Shown here in pieces: positions 1-5,751 of a DNA stretch of 8,781 nucleotides. A model generated the notes under the pieces. The model was not told where the DNA came from, made no database searches, and saw only the letters and a program-made list of their open reading frames with translations. The DNA lies in the NCBI GenBank assembly GCA_047620505.1, contig JBLHKS010000273.1:1-8781 (forward strand). Reading direction: 5' to 3'. The number at the start of each line of letters is the position of its first letter. Position 1 is the first letter of the stretch. Source of the stretch: JBLHKS01 sp047620505. Lineage in GTDB: Bacteria > Verrucomicrobiota > Verrucomicrobiia > Verrucomicrobiales > DEV007. The translations under genes and the position numbers were made by a program.

Positions 1-2
1 AG

Positions 3-137
3 ATTTCCGGAGGGCGCTTCGAATCGAATCTCGAAAGCGATGATGGCCGATTATCGGTGGTGTCGGCTCGGATCGATATTCCGGAAGACGGCCAGGTCGA
101 GATCTCCGTCGAACCTACTAACCCGGCGGATAATTAA
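3..137 (+). CDS. C-terminal end of an unidentified protein, cut by window edge
   Basis: Reading from base 3, 44 sense codons run without interruption to TAA at 135-137. The translation begins ISGGRFESNLES and ends VEPTNPADN; it is acidic and looks like an extracellular or beta-rich tail, but I recognise no family. Codon use is mixed rather than strongly GC-ending, so support comes from the open frame and the acidic, non-repetitive composition. The other forward frames here either stop early or give a very arginine-rich product. The gene converges with the minus-strand genes to its right, and its TAA overlaps the TAA of the minus-strand transposase remnant within TTAA at 134-137. The true start lies left of the window. 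It could also be a chance open frame, since only 135 bases are visible. Confidence 0.42.
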   Translation: MSGGRFESNLESDDGRLSVVSARIDIPEDGQVEISVEPTNPADN

Positions 138-153
138 CATGCGTACATAATGG
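137..153 (+). repeat. Candidate left terminal inverted repeat of the IS630 remnant
   Basis: Seventeen bases directly inside the TA at 135-136. They match the inward-reading right end at 11 of 17 positions: 1, 2, 5-7, 10, 11, 13, 14, 16 and 17. The alignment was fixed by the TTAA flanks before it was scored, which makes chance less likely, but the match is imperfect. Confidence 0.42.
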
Positions 154-578
154 ACTCTGCTTCAAAATAACTGGCGATCCTTGCTGGTATTTTCTGGAGT
201 GAACGCATGACGCTGGTTGCGGTTTTCTTGAGCGAACCTTTTTCACGACGATCTGGGCGTTTGGCGATCTGATACTTCAGGTCGCAGTTGAGGAATTCGT
301 CTGGATTGAGATCCGGCGAATAACTCGGAAGGTATTGCAGAGTGATCTTTTCACTGTTTTCTCGTGCCCACGCTTTGAGTGCCTTACCGTGATGGGAGGG
401 ATGATTGTCGAGAACGATCACCAGCGGACGCCCCGCTGCATCTTTAATCAGACGCTTCAAATACTTCATCAGCACGTGTTGATTGAAGCGCCCTTCATAG
501 AACATGAAGCGCAGTTTGCCTAGCGGCTGAAGTGATTCTCGATTTGCGAGATGACTTGTTTTTATAGTTCGTCCTTTG

Positions 579-595
579 CCTTTTTGCGCGCGCGT
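579..595 (-). repeat. Candidate right terminal inverted repeat of the IS630 remnant
   Basis: Partner of the repeat at 137-153. Read on the minus strand from the TA at 597-596 it begins ACGCGCGCGC and continues AAAAAGG. The same bases are also open in the transposase frame (TRAQKG), so they could instead be transposase coding sequence at a random breakpoint. Confidence 0.4.
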
Positions 596-2586
596 TAACG
601 GTCCTGACGGCAACGGAACTGTTTGGACAGCACGATCTGCTCGATGAATGTGTTCGTCTTGTAGCCGTCCTGTTTTGTCGCGCTAACGATTTGGTCCAGC
701 GTCACGCGATCGTAAGGCTCAAGCTTGCGGCCCAGGGCGTAAGCCAGCAGCTGCTGGGCAAAGTTCTCGGCGATGTCGTCCTGATAAAGTTCGAGCAACA
801 ACGCTTTCATTTCGCGGGGCGATTGAAATGCCTTGCCATTGGGCATCACGCCCGATGCGACGACCGGCGCCTTGTCTGGATACAGCGTGCGCCACTCGCC
901 GAACTGCGCGAAGTTTTCCAAGCCGAGGCCGAGCGGATCGATCTCTTTGTGGCAGGCGTTGCAGGCCGCCTTGGAGACGTGTTGTTTGATCAGCTCCGCG
1001 ACTGTCGGATTCCTCTTGATACTCAACGCCTCGCGGGCCTCCTCCAGCGACGGCACGTCCTCGGGCGGCTCCATGGCCTTGCCGATCAGCGTGTTCAACA
1101 CCCAGACGCCGCGACGAATCGGGCTGGTGCGTGTCTTCGAGGCCGTCACACGCATGATCGCAGCGCTGGTGATGACGCCACCTTCACGATCGTCCTGACG
1201 CTTCACCAGGACGGGTGGATCGTACCGCTGCTTCTGGTTTCGGTTCTTGCTTTGGCGAAGGGCAAAAATGTCCGCGTGCTGCCGGCTCATTGAGCCAGGA
1301 TCGGCCTCCTCGTAGCCGTGATCCTTTGGCTGCAACGCGGTTGCGCGCTTGTAGAGCCAATCACTTTGCACAAGCTCCAAAACGCTGCGGTCCGACCGGA
1401 TCAGTTCATCGATGAAGAACAAAACTTCATCGTATGCCTCCCGGTTCCATCGTTCGTCGCGCAGGTATTCGCTGTCGGCAATGAGATCGCCGAAGCCGAG
1501 CCATTGACCCCCGAAATTCTCGGCCAGGGCGATTCGCTTTGGCGAATTGAGCATTCGAGCAACTTGCCCTATCAAAATCTCGTCTTTTAGCAGACTGCCG
1601 TCCCGGCCCAGCTTCAGCAGCTGCTCGTCGGGCGGGCTGGCCCACAAGAAATAGGACAGCCGAGTCGCCAGCTCCAGGCCTGTCACGGGGTAGGGCGTGT
1701 CCCGGTCCTGGCTTTGCTCCATGCGGTAGAGAAATTCCGGCGACACCAGGATCATCTCGAAGACATGCAAGAGACTCGCGCTGCCATCGCTTGAGGTTTG
1801 CAGGTGTTTCTGGTACAGGCCGTGGTAAGCCGCGATGTTTTCCGCAAGCCGCGCGTCGTGCCCGCGATAGGCGCGCACGAGTAATCTTGAAATGAGCTCT
1901 TTGACTTCCGCATCGCTGGCGTCTTTCGGGATGTCGTTTCGCCCGAGGACAGCCTTGATCGCCGCCGGGTTTTTGCGGAATTGCGCCAACGCGTAATTCG
2001 CCGCATCGGCCAGCTCGGTGAGCGGCGGCTTGAGTTCGCCGAGCCGATGCGCGTCATTGTCGAAGCCGGATTCGCCAGGGATATCTGAGGGCACGATCGA
2101 GGCGATCTTCGAAACCTCGATGCTGCCGGTGATGGTGTCGCGATACGGCGGCTTGAGCGGGATCGCCAGCACCGACTCCAGCGTGTTTTCAAACTCGTAC
2201 CGCGTCAGCCGGCGCAACGGCGTGGGTCCAATGTGCGCCTTGCCATCGCGCAGTACGAACGACTGGTGGAACCAGTCCTCGATCGCCTGCTTTTGGGCGG
2301 GTTCGAGGGGCTTCTTGTCTTTGGGCGGCATCTCGCCGCGGGCCACCATTTTTTCAAGCCGCACCCACAACCCGGTGTGCTCGCCATAGGATGCATTGTC
2401 AGGGTCGAGCATCGGCGTCAGGTCAATCCCGCCCTTCCTCATGTCGCTGTCGTGGCACGACAGGCACCGCCCTTCGATCACCTCAGCAGCTGCTGGGAAA
2501 TCGGCCGCATGCGCCTTGCCCGCGCCGATGGTCAAGGCGCCTGTGGCGAAGGCAGCCAGAAGAAGTTGGCGCGCGCGCTTCATCAT
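595..2586 (-). CDS. Secreted di-haem PSD-family protein (PSCyt1-DUF1587-DUF1595-DUF1592-DUF1588-DUF1585)
   Basis: A 663-residue multidomain protein of the Planctomycete-type PSD families. Residues 1-27 are a Sec signal peptide with a probable cut after AHA. An N-terminal cytochrome-like region (about 30-110) has haem motif CLSCH at 41-45. Then come a DUF1587/PSD3 segment (LRRLTRYEFENTL, about 124-190), DUF1595/PSD5 (about 235-295), DUF1592/PSD4 (LATRLSYFLWASPPDE, about 300-430), DUF1588/PSCyt3 (about 468-570) with second haem motif CNACH at 542-546 followed by KEIDPLGLGLENF, and DUF1585/PSD2 (about 585-658). All modules are in the usual order and full length. The start is one of two tandem ATGs (2584-2586, 2581-2583) abutting the TAG of the DUF1552 gene, with no clear Shine-Dalgarno, so translational coupling is likely. 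Its TAA lies in the TTAA at the IS edge. An extracytoplasmic redox or substrate-binding role is plausible; the family function is not established. Confidence 0.93.
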   Translation of the reverse strand: MMKRARQLLLAAFATGALTIGAGKAHAADFPAAAEVIEGRCLSCHDSDMRKGGIDLTPMLDPDNASYGEHTGLWVRLEKMVARGEMPPKDKKPLEPAQKQAIEDWFHQSFVLRDGKAHIGPTPLRRLTRYEFENTLESVLAIPLKPPYRDTITGSIEVSKIASIVPSDIPGESGFDNDAHRLGELKPPLTELADAANYALAQFRKNPAAIKAVLGRNDIPKDASDAEVKELISRLLVRAYRGHDARLAENIAAYHGLYQKHLQTSSDGSASLLHVFEMILVSPEFLYRMEQSQDRDTPYPVTGLELATRLSYFLWASPPDEQLLKLGRDGSLLKDEILIGQVARMLNSPKRIALAENFGGQWLGFGDLIADSEYLRDERWNREAYDEVLFFIDELIRSDRSVLELVQSDWLYKRATALQPKDHGYEEADPGSMSRQHADIFALRQSKNRNQKQRYDPPVLVKRQDDREGGVITSAAIMRVTASKTRTSPIRRGVWVLNTLIGKAMEPPEDVPSLEEAREALSIKRNPTVAELIKQHVSKAACNACHKEIDPLGLGLENFAQFGEWRTLYPDKAPVVASGVMPNGKAFQSPREMKALLLELYQDDIAENFAQQLLAYALGRKLEPYDRVTLDQIVSATKQDGYKTNTFIEQIVLSKQFRCRQDR

Positions 2587-4164
2587 CTATTGCGCCTGGG
2601 CGGATTTGAGGGACACGACGACCTTTTTGCCGTCAGTCTCGTTGTATTGCCCTGTCAGAGTCACCACCTTGCCGACGTTGCGGTCGAAGCGCAGCTTGTG
2701 GTTGTTCATGAACGGAACCCGAATCCGCAGGTCGCTCTTGTCGGAAAGGCGGAGCAGATAATATTCCTGCTCGCCCTCAATTTCGATGCGCAACAAGCCT
2801 TTGGCGGTGAGCGTCTTTCCGTCCGCCTCGGTGATTTTCCAGCTGCCATCATCCCGATTGACGGGCGTGAAATTCGCCCGCTCGGTGATGCCCGGAAGCA
2901 GCCCCGTGGAATCGCCAATGCTCGGCGTCGGGGCGCCCATGAGTTGCATCAACGTGAGCAACAGGTTGGCGTAGGGCTGAGGATCAGGGTAACGCACATG
3001 CCGACCCAGGTTCACCTGCCCGCCACCGCCTCCGGCGAGGACCAGCGGCAGGTCGGTCAACGAATGGTAATCGCCGTGCTTGATACCCGAGCCCCAAAGG
3101 ATCAGCGAGTTGTCGAACACGGTTCCGCTACCGTCCGGCAGCGCCTTCAACTTCTCGATCAAATACAGCAGCTGCTCGGTATGCCAGACATTGATGCCGT
3201 CGTATTTCGGCAGAACCTTCTTGTTGCGCACATGATGCGACACGTAATGAAACTCCGCGTTCACGCCGATGAAATCGTAGTGAATGCGGCTGTTCGTGTT
3301 GGCGAGCATGCACGAGGCGACTCGCGTTGAGTCGGTCCAGAACGCCAGCGCGATCAAGTCCATCATCGCCTTGATGCGCTCGCCGAGGTTGCCCACCTCG
3401 AGGGTCGGGTCGATCTGCGCCAGCTTAGGATCGGCCGCAGCGGCCTGGCCGTTGGCACGCGCCCGCTCGATACTTGTCTCCACATCGCGCAACGAATCGA
3501 AGTATTGCTGCAACACCTGCTGGTCCGCTGAACTGGCCCTGCGCAGCAAGGACGAAGAGGCGTCCTTCACGCCGTCCAGGACGCTGGCCAATTCCGTTTG
3601 GCGTTTTGCCCGCTCTGCGTTTTTGAAAATCAAATCAAAGGCCGACTGCGGATCATGCTGGCCGCGAATTGGCTTATGCGTCTTGTCATACGAAAGAATG
3701 TTCAGCCAAGGGTGTTGCTTCCAGACATTGTCGGCGGTCAGTTGCACGGACTTGATCGGCGTCTGGCCGCCGATCCGGTCGGCGATCTGTTGGTCGAACG
3801 TATACCGGTTTTTGTCCTTATGCCGCGTGGCGCTCATGAACGTGCCCGGGGCATCCATGTGACTCGACACACCCTCGTTATCGAGATTTCCCAAGACGAG
3901 GATGTCCTTTTGCACCGGAGCCAACGGCCGCAGGATTTTGGACAGCTCGAACTCCGTTTCCGTGCCGCCGTAAATATCCCACGAATGCGGATTCACGCCG
4001 CAGCCCTTGTACAACACGCAGAGCCGCACTGGGTCGGTTTGCGCAGCCTTCGCTTTGGCGTAGCTGACCGCCGGGGACATGATTTCCAGGAACGGCAGCG
4101 CCAATGACGCGCCCGCACCCCTCAGGAAAGTTCGGCGCGGAATCTGGTAAGCATTACGTTTCAT
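2587..4164 (-). CDS. Tat-exported HXXSHH (DUF1552) protein with extra C-terminal domain
   Basis: A 525-residue DUF1552 protein. A twin-arginine signal, RRTFLRGAGASLALPFLEIM, starts at residue 10, so the product should leave the cytoplasm folded. The family motif HXXSHH is present as HYVSHH at 306-311, and the conserved block FDNSLILWGSGIKHGDYHS (350-368) and the usual ending near GDSTGLLPGI (417-426) follow. About 98 residues lie beyond that point (428-525): charged, beta-rich, ending GKVVTLTGQYN...KKVVVSLKSAQAQ, which resembles an OB-fold. I place the start at ATG 4162-4164, which leaves a normal Tat n-region and has AAGGGA ten bases upstream; GTG at 4189-4191 would add nine residues. It is the first gene of a two-gene unit; its TAG touches the ATG of the DUF1592-type gene. 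That pairing is common in these phyla. The catalytic role, if any, is unknown. Confidence 0.92.
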   Translation of the reverse strand: MKRNAYQIPRRTFLRGAGASLALPFLEIMSPAVSYAKAKAAQTDPVRLCVLYKGCGVNPHSWDIYGGTETEFELSKILRPLAPVQKDILVLGNLDNEGVSSHMDAPGTFMSATRHKDKNRYTFDQQIADRIGGQTPIKSVQLTADNVWKQHPWLNILSYDKTHKPIRGQHDPQSAFDLIFKNAERAKRQTELASVLDGVKDASSSLLRRASSADQQVLQQYFDSLRDVETSIERARANGQAAAADPKLAQIDPTLEVGNLGERIKAMMDLIALAFWTDSTRVASCMLANTNSRIHYDFIGVNAEFHYVSHHVRNKKVLPKYDGINVWHTEQLLYLIEKLKALPDGSGTVFDNSLILWGSGIKHGDYHSLTDLPLVLAGGGGGQVNLGRHVRYPDPQPYANLLLTLMQLMGAPTPSIGDSTGLLPGITERANFTPVNRDDGSWKITEADGKTLTAKGLLRIEIEGEQEYYLLRLSDKSDLRIRVPFMNNHKLRFDRNVGKVVTLTGQYNETDGKKVVVSLKSAQAQ

Positions 4165-4174
4165 TGTTTTCACA

Positions 4175-4180
4175 TCCCTT
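4175..4180 (-). promoter_or_regulatory. Probable ribosome binding site of the DUF1552 gene
   Basis: On the minus strand AAGGGA ends ten bases before ATG 4164. It is the best Shine-Dalgarno-like stretch before any of the five genes and the reason for preferring this ATG to the GTG at 4191. It lacks the full AAGGAGG core. Confidence 0.4.
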
Positions 4181-4297
4181 CGGGGTGTCACACCACCTGG
4201 ACCCCGACTTTATGTCGCCCAAATGTTGCGCAAGAGCGCGAAAGATAAACCAGGCATTATCCTGGATTTCCGCCATCCGATCCGACCAGATCGTCTG

Positions 4298-4326
4298 AAA
4301 AATCGACCCTTAAAATGAGGGTCGAT
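4298..4326 (-). terminator. Rho-independent terminator for the WD40/DUF1501 operon
   Basis: A perfect 9-bp stem, ATCGACCCT at 4302-4310 and AGGGTCGAT at 4318-4326, encloses a 7-base loop (TAAAATG on the plus strand). On the minus strand the stem is followed at once by TTTT, then C. This is the classic layout for minus-strand termination, and nothing similar follows on the plus strand. It lies about 335 bases after the WD40 stop and about 135 bases before the DUF1552 start, so it would separate the two units. The T tract is short, so termination may be partial. Confidence 0.6.
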
Positions 4327-4526
4327 GCCAGATTTGCGGAAGAAATGACTGGAAAAACCGACGAACTGGGAGCGCCAGCGATGGGACGTGATCTGATCGG
4401 GTGTCAGATTGAATCGACATTTCCTGGGCGAGCGAAGAGAATATTGACATCAATCCCAGACAATGAAGAACTTCCAACATCCCTCAAACTCCGCGAGGCG
4501 GTGTTCCATCGTTCCATCGCCTCGTA

Positions 4527-4646
4527 AGCCTGCCGCTTGAGATCGCGACCCAGCAGCTGCTGGGTTGGAAGTCCGTCGATTTCGTCTGGAAGAACGCGGA
4601 GTTCATCCTGTCCGAACGCAGCGCCAAAGGACGACGGCGAAGCTAA
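4527..4646 (+). pseudogene. Possible 3' fragment of a plus-strand gene
   Basis: The frame ending at TAA 4644-4646 is open back to 4467. From about 4527 on, most codons end in G or C, as in real genes of this window. The product would be SLPLEIATQQLLGWKSVDF followed by VWKNAEFILSERSAKGRRRS, with a basic tail. No ATG start or ribosome binding site is present, and the upstream part does not look coding, so if real it is a gene remnant converging on the WD40 gene. The opposite strand is also open here (GLPTQQLLGRDLKRQAYEAM), which weakens the case; both share QQLL because the embedded palindrome reads the same on each strand. I recognise no family. Confidence 0.25.
4548..4565. repeat. 18-bp perfect palindrome ACCCAGCAGCTGCTGGGT
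   Basis: The longest perfect palindrome I found. Its core CAGCAGCTGCTG also occurs at 745-756, 2484-2495 and 7608-7619. One-mismatch copies (ending CTC) are at 1615-1626, 3166-3177 and 8355-8366, and a 10-base core is at 5622-5631. Only this copy is intergenic. In genes it mostly encodes QLL with CAG and CTG codons, but at 2484 it is read in another frame as part of PAAAE, so codon preference does not explain every copy. Confidence 0.55.
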
Positions 4647-4664
4647 GCAGGAATTTCCAGCTTA
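4644..4664. repeat. Stop-to-stop interrupted palindrome at the 3' end of the WD40 gene
   Basis: The 21 bases at 4644-4664 begin TAAGCAGGAA and end TTCCAGCTTA. Nine of ten opposed positions pair; the single mismatch is A against A. The outermost three bases on each side are the TAA of the minus-strand WD40 gene (4664-4662) and the TAA of the plus-strand open frame (4644-4646). As RNA it could fold into a near-complete hairpin, but no T tract follows on either side, so intrinsic termination is uncertain. Confidence 0.5.
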
Positions 4665-5744
4665 AGTTAACTTCCAAACGTTGACCTGCCCCGCCATGTC
4701 CGCTGCAGCGAGCAGGGTGGCGTCGGCGTTCAGGGCGATGTTGTGAATCCAGTCCTTGAACTGGCCACCACGCGGTTTGCCGAGTTCCTTGACCATCTTG
4801 CCGGACTCGACTTCCCAAATCCGGATCACGGTGTCGCGGCCCGCGCTGAAGAGGTGCTTGCCGTCGGGATGGAAGAGAAAATCGGTTACACCGTATTGAT
4901 GGATGGGTGAGAGCTTCTGCAGCTGCTTGCAATCCTCAGCCGGGTCGAGCATCCAGATGGAGCCCTCCGCTTCCTCGCCACGGCCGATCACAACGCGATT
5001 GGAGTCGGGCGACCACGCGGCGGCGGAGAGATACATCTTCTTGTAGCCGCCGGAGAGATCGGCCAGCGGCTCGCCTTTGCCGGCGTCCCAGAGTCGAATG
5101 GCGGAGTGACGACCGGAATCGAACACGACCGGATAGCGCTCGCTGATGACGGCGCGCTGGTTATCGGGCGAGAGCGCCAGCGCGTGAACCCAGCCTGTGA
5201 CCTCCCAGCGGCGGATTTCCTCACCGGATTCCCGGTTACGAACGATGACCTGACCACTATCATCGCCAGAGACGAGCAACGACTCATCCTGACTCAGCAT
5301 CATGACGGTGACCCACTCCTCATGGCCACCCAGCACATCGGATTGGTCGCAGATTTTTACCGCGCAAGTTTCAGGCTCCGACTCCTTTCCCTTGCCACGA
5401 ACCTCAGCTTCATAAATGGCCCGGGCGTTGAGCGTGACCTCGCCTTCGCCCGCAGCTTCGGCTTGCGGGTTCCAACGGCGGATGCTGTGATCGAAGCTCG
5501 ACGAAAAGAGCGAAGCGCCGTCCTTCGTGCTGCGCAGCGCGGTGATCGAGTTGCTGTGGCCGTTGAGTTGGCGGACCGGTTTGGGCGCGTCGCCTTCGAG
5601 TTTTTCCGGCAAATTCCACTCCAGCAGCTGCCCGAGCCGATTTCCGGCCACGAGACGCCGCGAGTCGCCAATGAACTCGACCGCAGTGACCCAATCGGCG
5701 TCCCATTTCAGTTCCCAAACGAGGCTGGCGTTTTCAAAAGGCAT
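4662..5744 (-). CDS. WD40-repeat beta-propeller protein
   Basis: A 360-residue protein built almost entirely of WD40 repeats, with blade-ending motifs QLLEWNL (39-45), SIRRWNP (87-93), QVIVRNR (165-171), AIRLWDA (215-221), SIWMLDP (262-268), VIRIWEV (306-312) and QVNVWKL (353-359). That makes seven repeats, enough for one closed propeller. GH pairs are clear in blades two and three (NGHSNSI, GGHEEWV). About 45 residues (93-137) with two cysteines (127, 132) separate those blades. There is no signal peptide, so the protein should stay in the cytoplasm, unlike its operon partners. Such propellers are usually protein-binding scaffolds; the partner is unknown. ATG 5742-5744 lies 7 bases after the DUF1501 stop, without a Shine-Dalgarno, so coupled translation is likely. 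It is the last gene of the operon. Confidence 0.93.
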   Translation of the reverse strand: MPFENASLVWELKWDADWVTAVEFIGDSRRLVAGNRLGQLLEWNLPEKLEGDAPKPVRQLNGHSNSITALRSTKDGASLFSSSFDHSIRRWNPQAEAAGEGEVTLNARAIYEAEVRGKGKESEPETCAVKICDQSDVLGGHEEWVTVMMLSQDESLLVSGDDSGQVIVRNRESGEEIRRWEVTGWVHALALSPDNQRAVISERYPVVFDSGRHSAIRLWDAGKGEPLADLSGGYKKMYLSAAAWSPDSNRVVIGRGEEAEGSIWMLDPAEDCKQLQKLSPIHQYGVTDFLFHPDGKHLFSAGRDTVIRIWEVESGKMVKELGKPRGGQFKDWIHNIALNADATLLAAADMAGQVNVWKLT

Positions 5745-5751
5745 GGGGGTG

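Larger units (their letters stand above)
137..595 (-). mobile_element. IS630/Tc1-like insertion sequence remnant (about 459 bp)
   Basis: This stretch is visibly AT-richer than the genes around it and carries the 3' half of an IS630-family transposase. A TA dinucleotide lies at each edge (135-136 and 596-597), each inside TTAA, which fits the TA target duplication known for this family. Reading inward, the two ends are similar: ACATGCGTACATAATGG on the left and ACGCGCGCGCAAAAAGG on the right, 11 of 17 positions equal and four of the six mismatches transitions. Intact family members are usually about 1-1.2 kb, so more than half is missing. If the ends are real, this is an internally deleted, non-autonomous derivative. 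If not, it is simply a 5'-truncated copy. Confidence 0.7.
134..613 (-). pseudogene. 5'-truncated IS630-family DDE transposase
   Basis: The 159-residue frame matches the C-terminal half of IS630-family transposases, from the LGKLRFMFYEGR strand (residues 31-42) to the family-like end SYFEAESIMYAC. Two of the three DDE catalytic residues are visible: Asp69 in VIVLDNHPSHH and Glu106 in LPSYSPDLNPDE, about 36 residues apart as usual. The N-terminal helix-turn-helix region and the first catalytic Asp are absent, so the product should be inactive; full-length family members have roughly 340 residues. The only upstream start is TTG at 611-613, inside the 3' end of the neighbouring DUF1592-type gene, with no ribosome binding site, so the first six codons belong to that gene and expression is doubtful. 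No frameshift or internal stop breaks the retained half, which suggests recent loss or trans-mobilisation. Confidence 0.85.
4165..4661. other. Intergenic region between the two minus-strand units
   Basis: About 500 bases without a confident gene. It holds, from right to left in the direction of transcription, a stop-to-stop palindrome (4644-4664), a possible plus-strand gene fragment (4527-4646), an 18-bp perfect palindrome (4548-4565), a tandem repeat of TTCCATCG (4504-4519), a likely terminator (4298-4326) and the leader of the DUF1552 gene. Both strands stay open over roughly 4410-4646 with plausible codon use, but neither reading has a convincing start or a recognisable family. A promoter for the DUF1552 unit should lie between 4165 and 4297. 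I see no clean -35/-10 pair; TTGCGC and CATAAA are present on the minus strand but are too closely spaced. Confidence 0.6.

Noticed and set aside
2233..3330. Long plus-strand open frame of 365 codons opposite the DUF1552 and PSD genes
   Set aside because: It crosses the junction of two well-supported minus-strand genes, is rich in Arg, His and Gln, and has no family motifs. It is an antisense shadow of GC-rich coding DNA.
4165..4191. GTG start at 4191 for the DUF1552 gene
   Set aside because: It would place extra charged residues before the Tat signal and lacks a ribosome binding site, while ATG 4164 has AAGGGA at suitable distance.
4250..4265. Small hairpin CCAGG-CATTAT-CCTGG in the DUF1552 leader
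   Set aside because: A 5-bp stem without flanking support is expected by chance; no T tract and no riboswitch-like structure around it.
4315..4527. Plus-strand 70-codon frame starting next to the terminator hairpin
   Set aside because: Its ATG lies in the loop/stem of the hairpin, there is no ribosome binding site, codon use is mixed, and the product resembles nothing I know.
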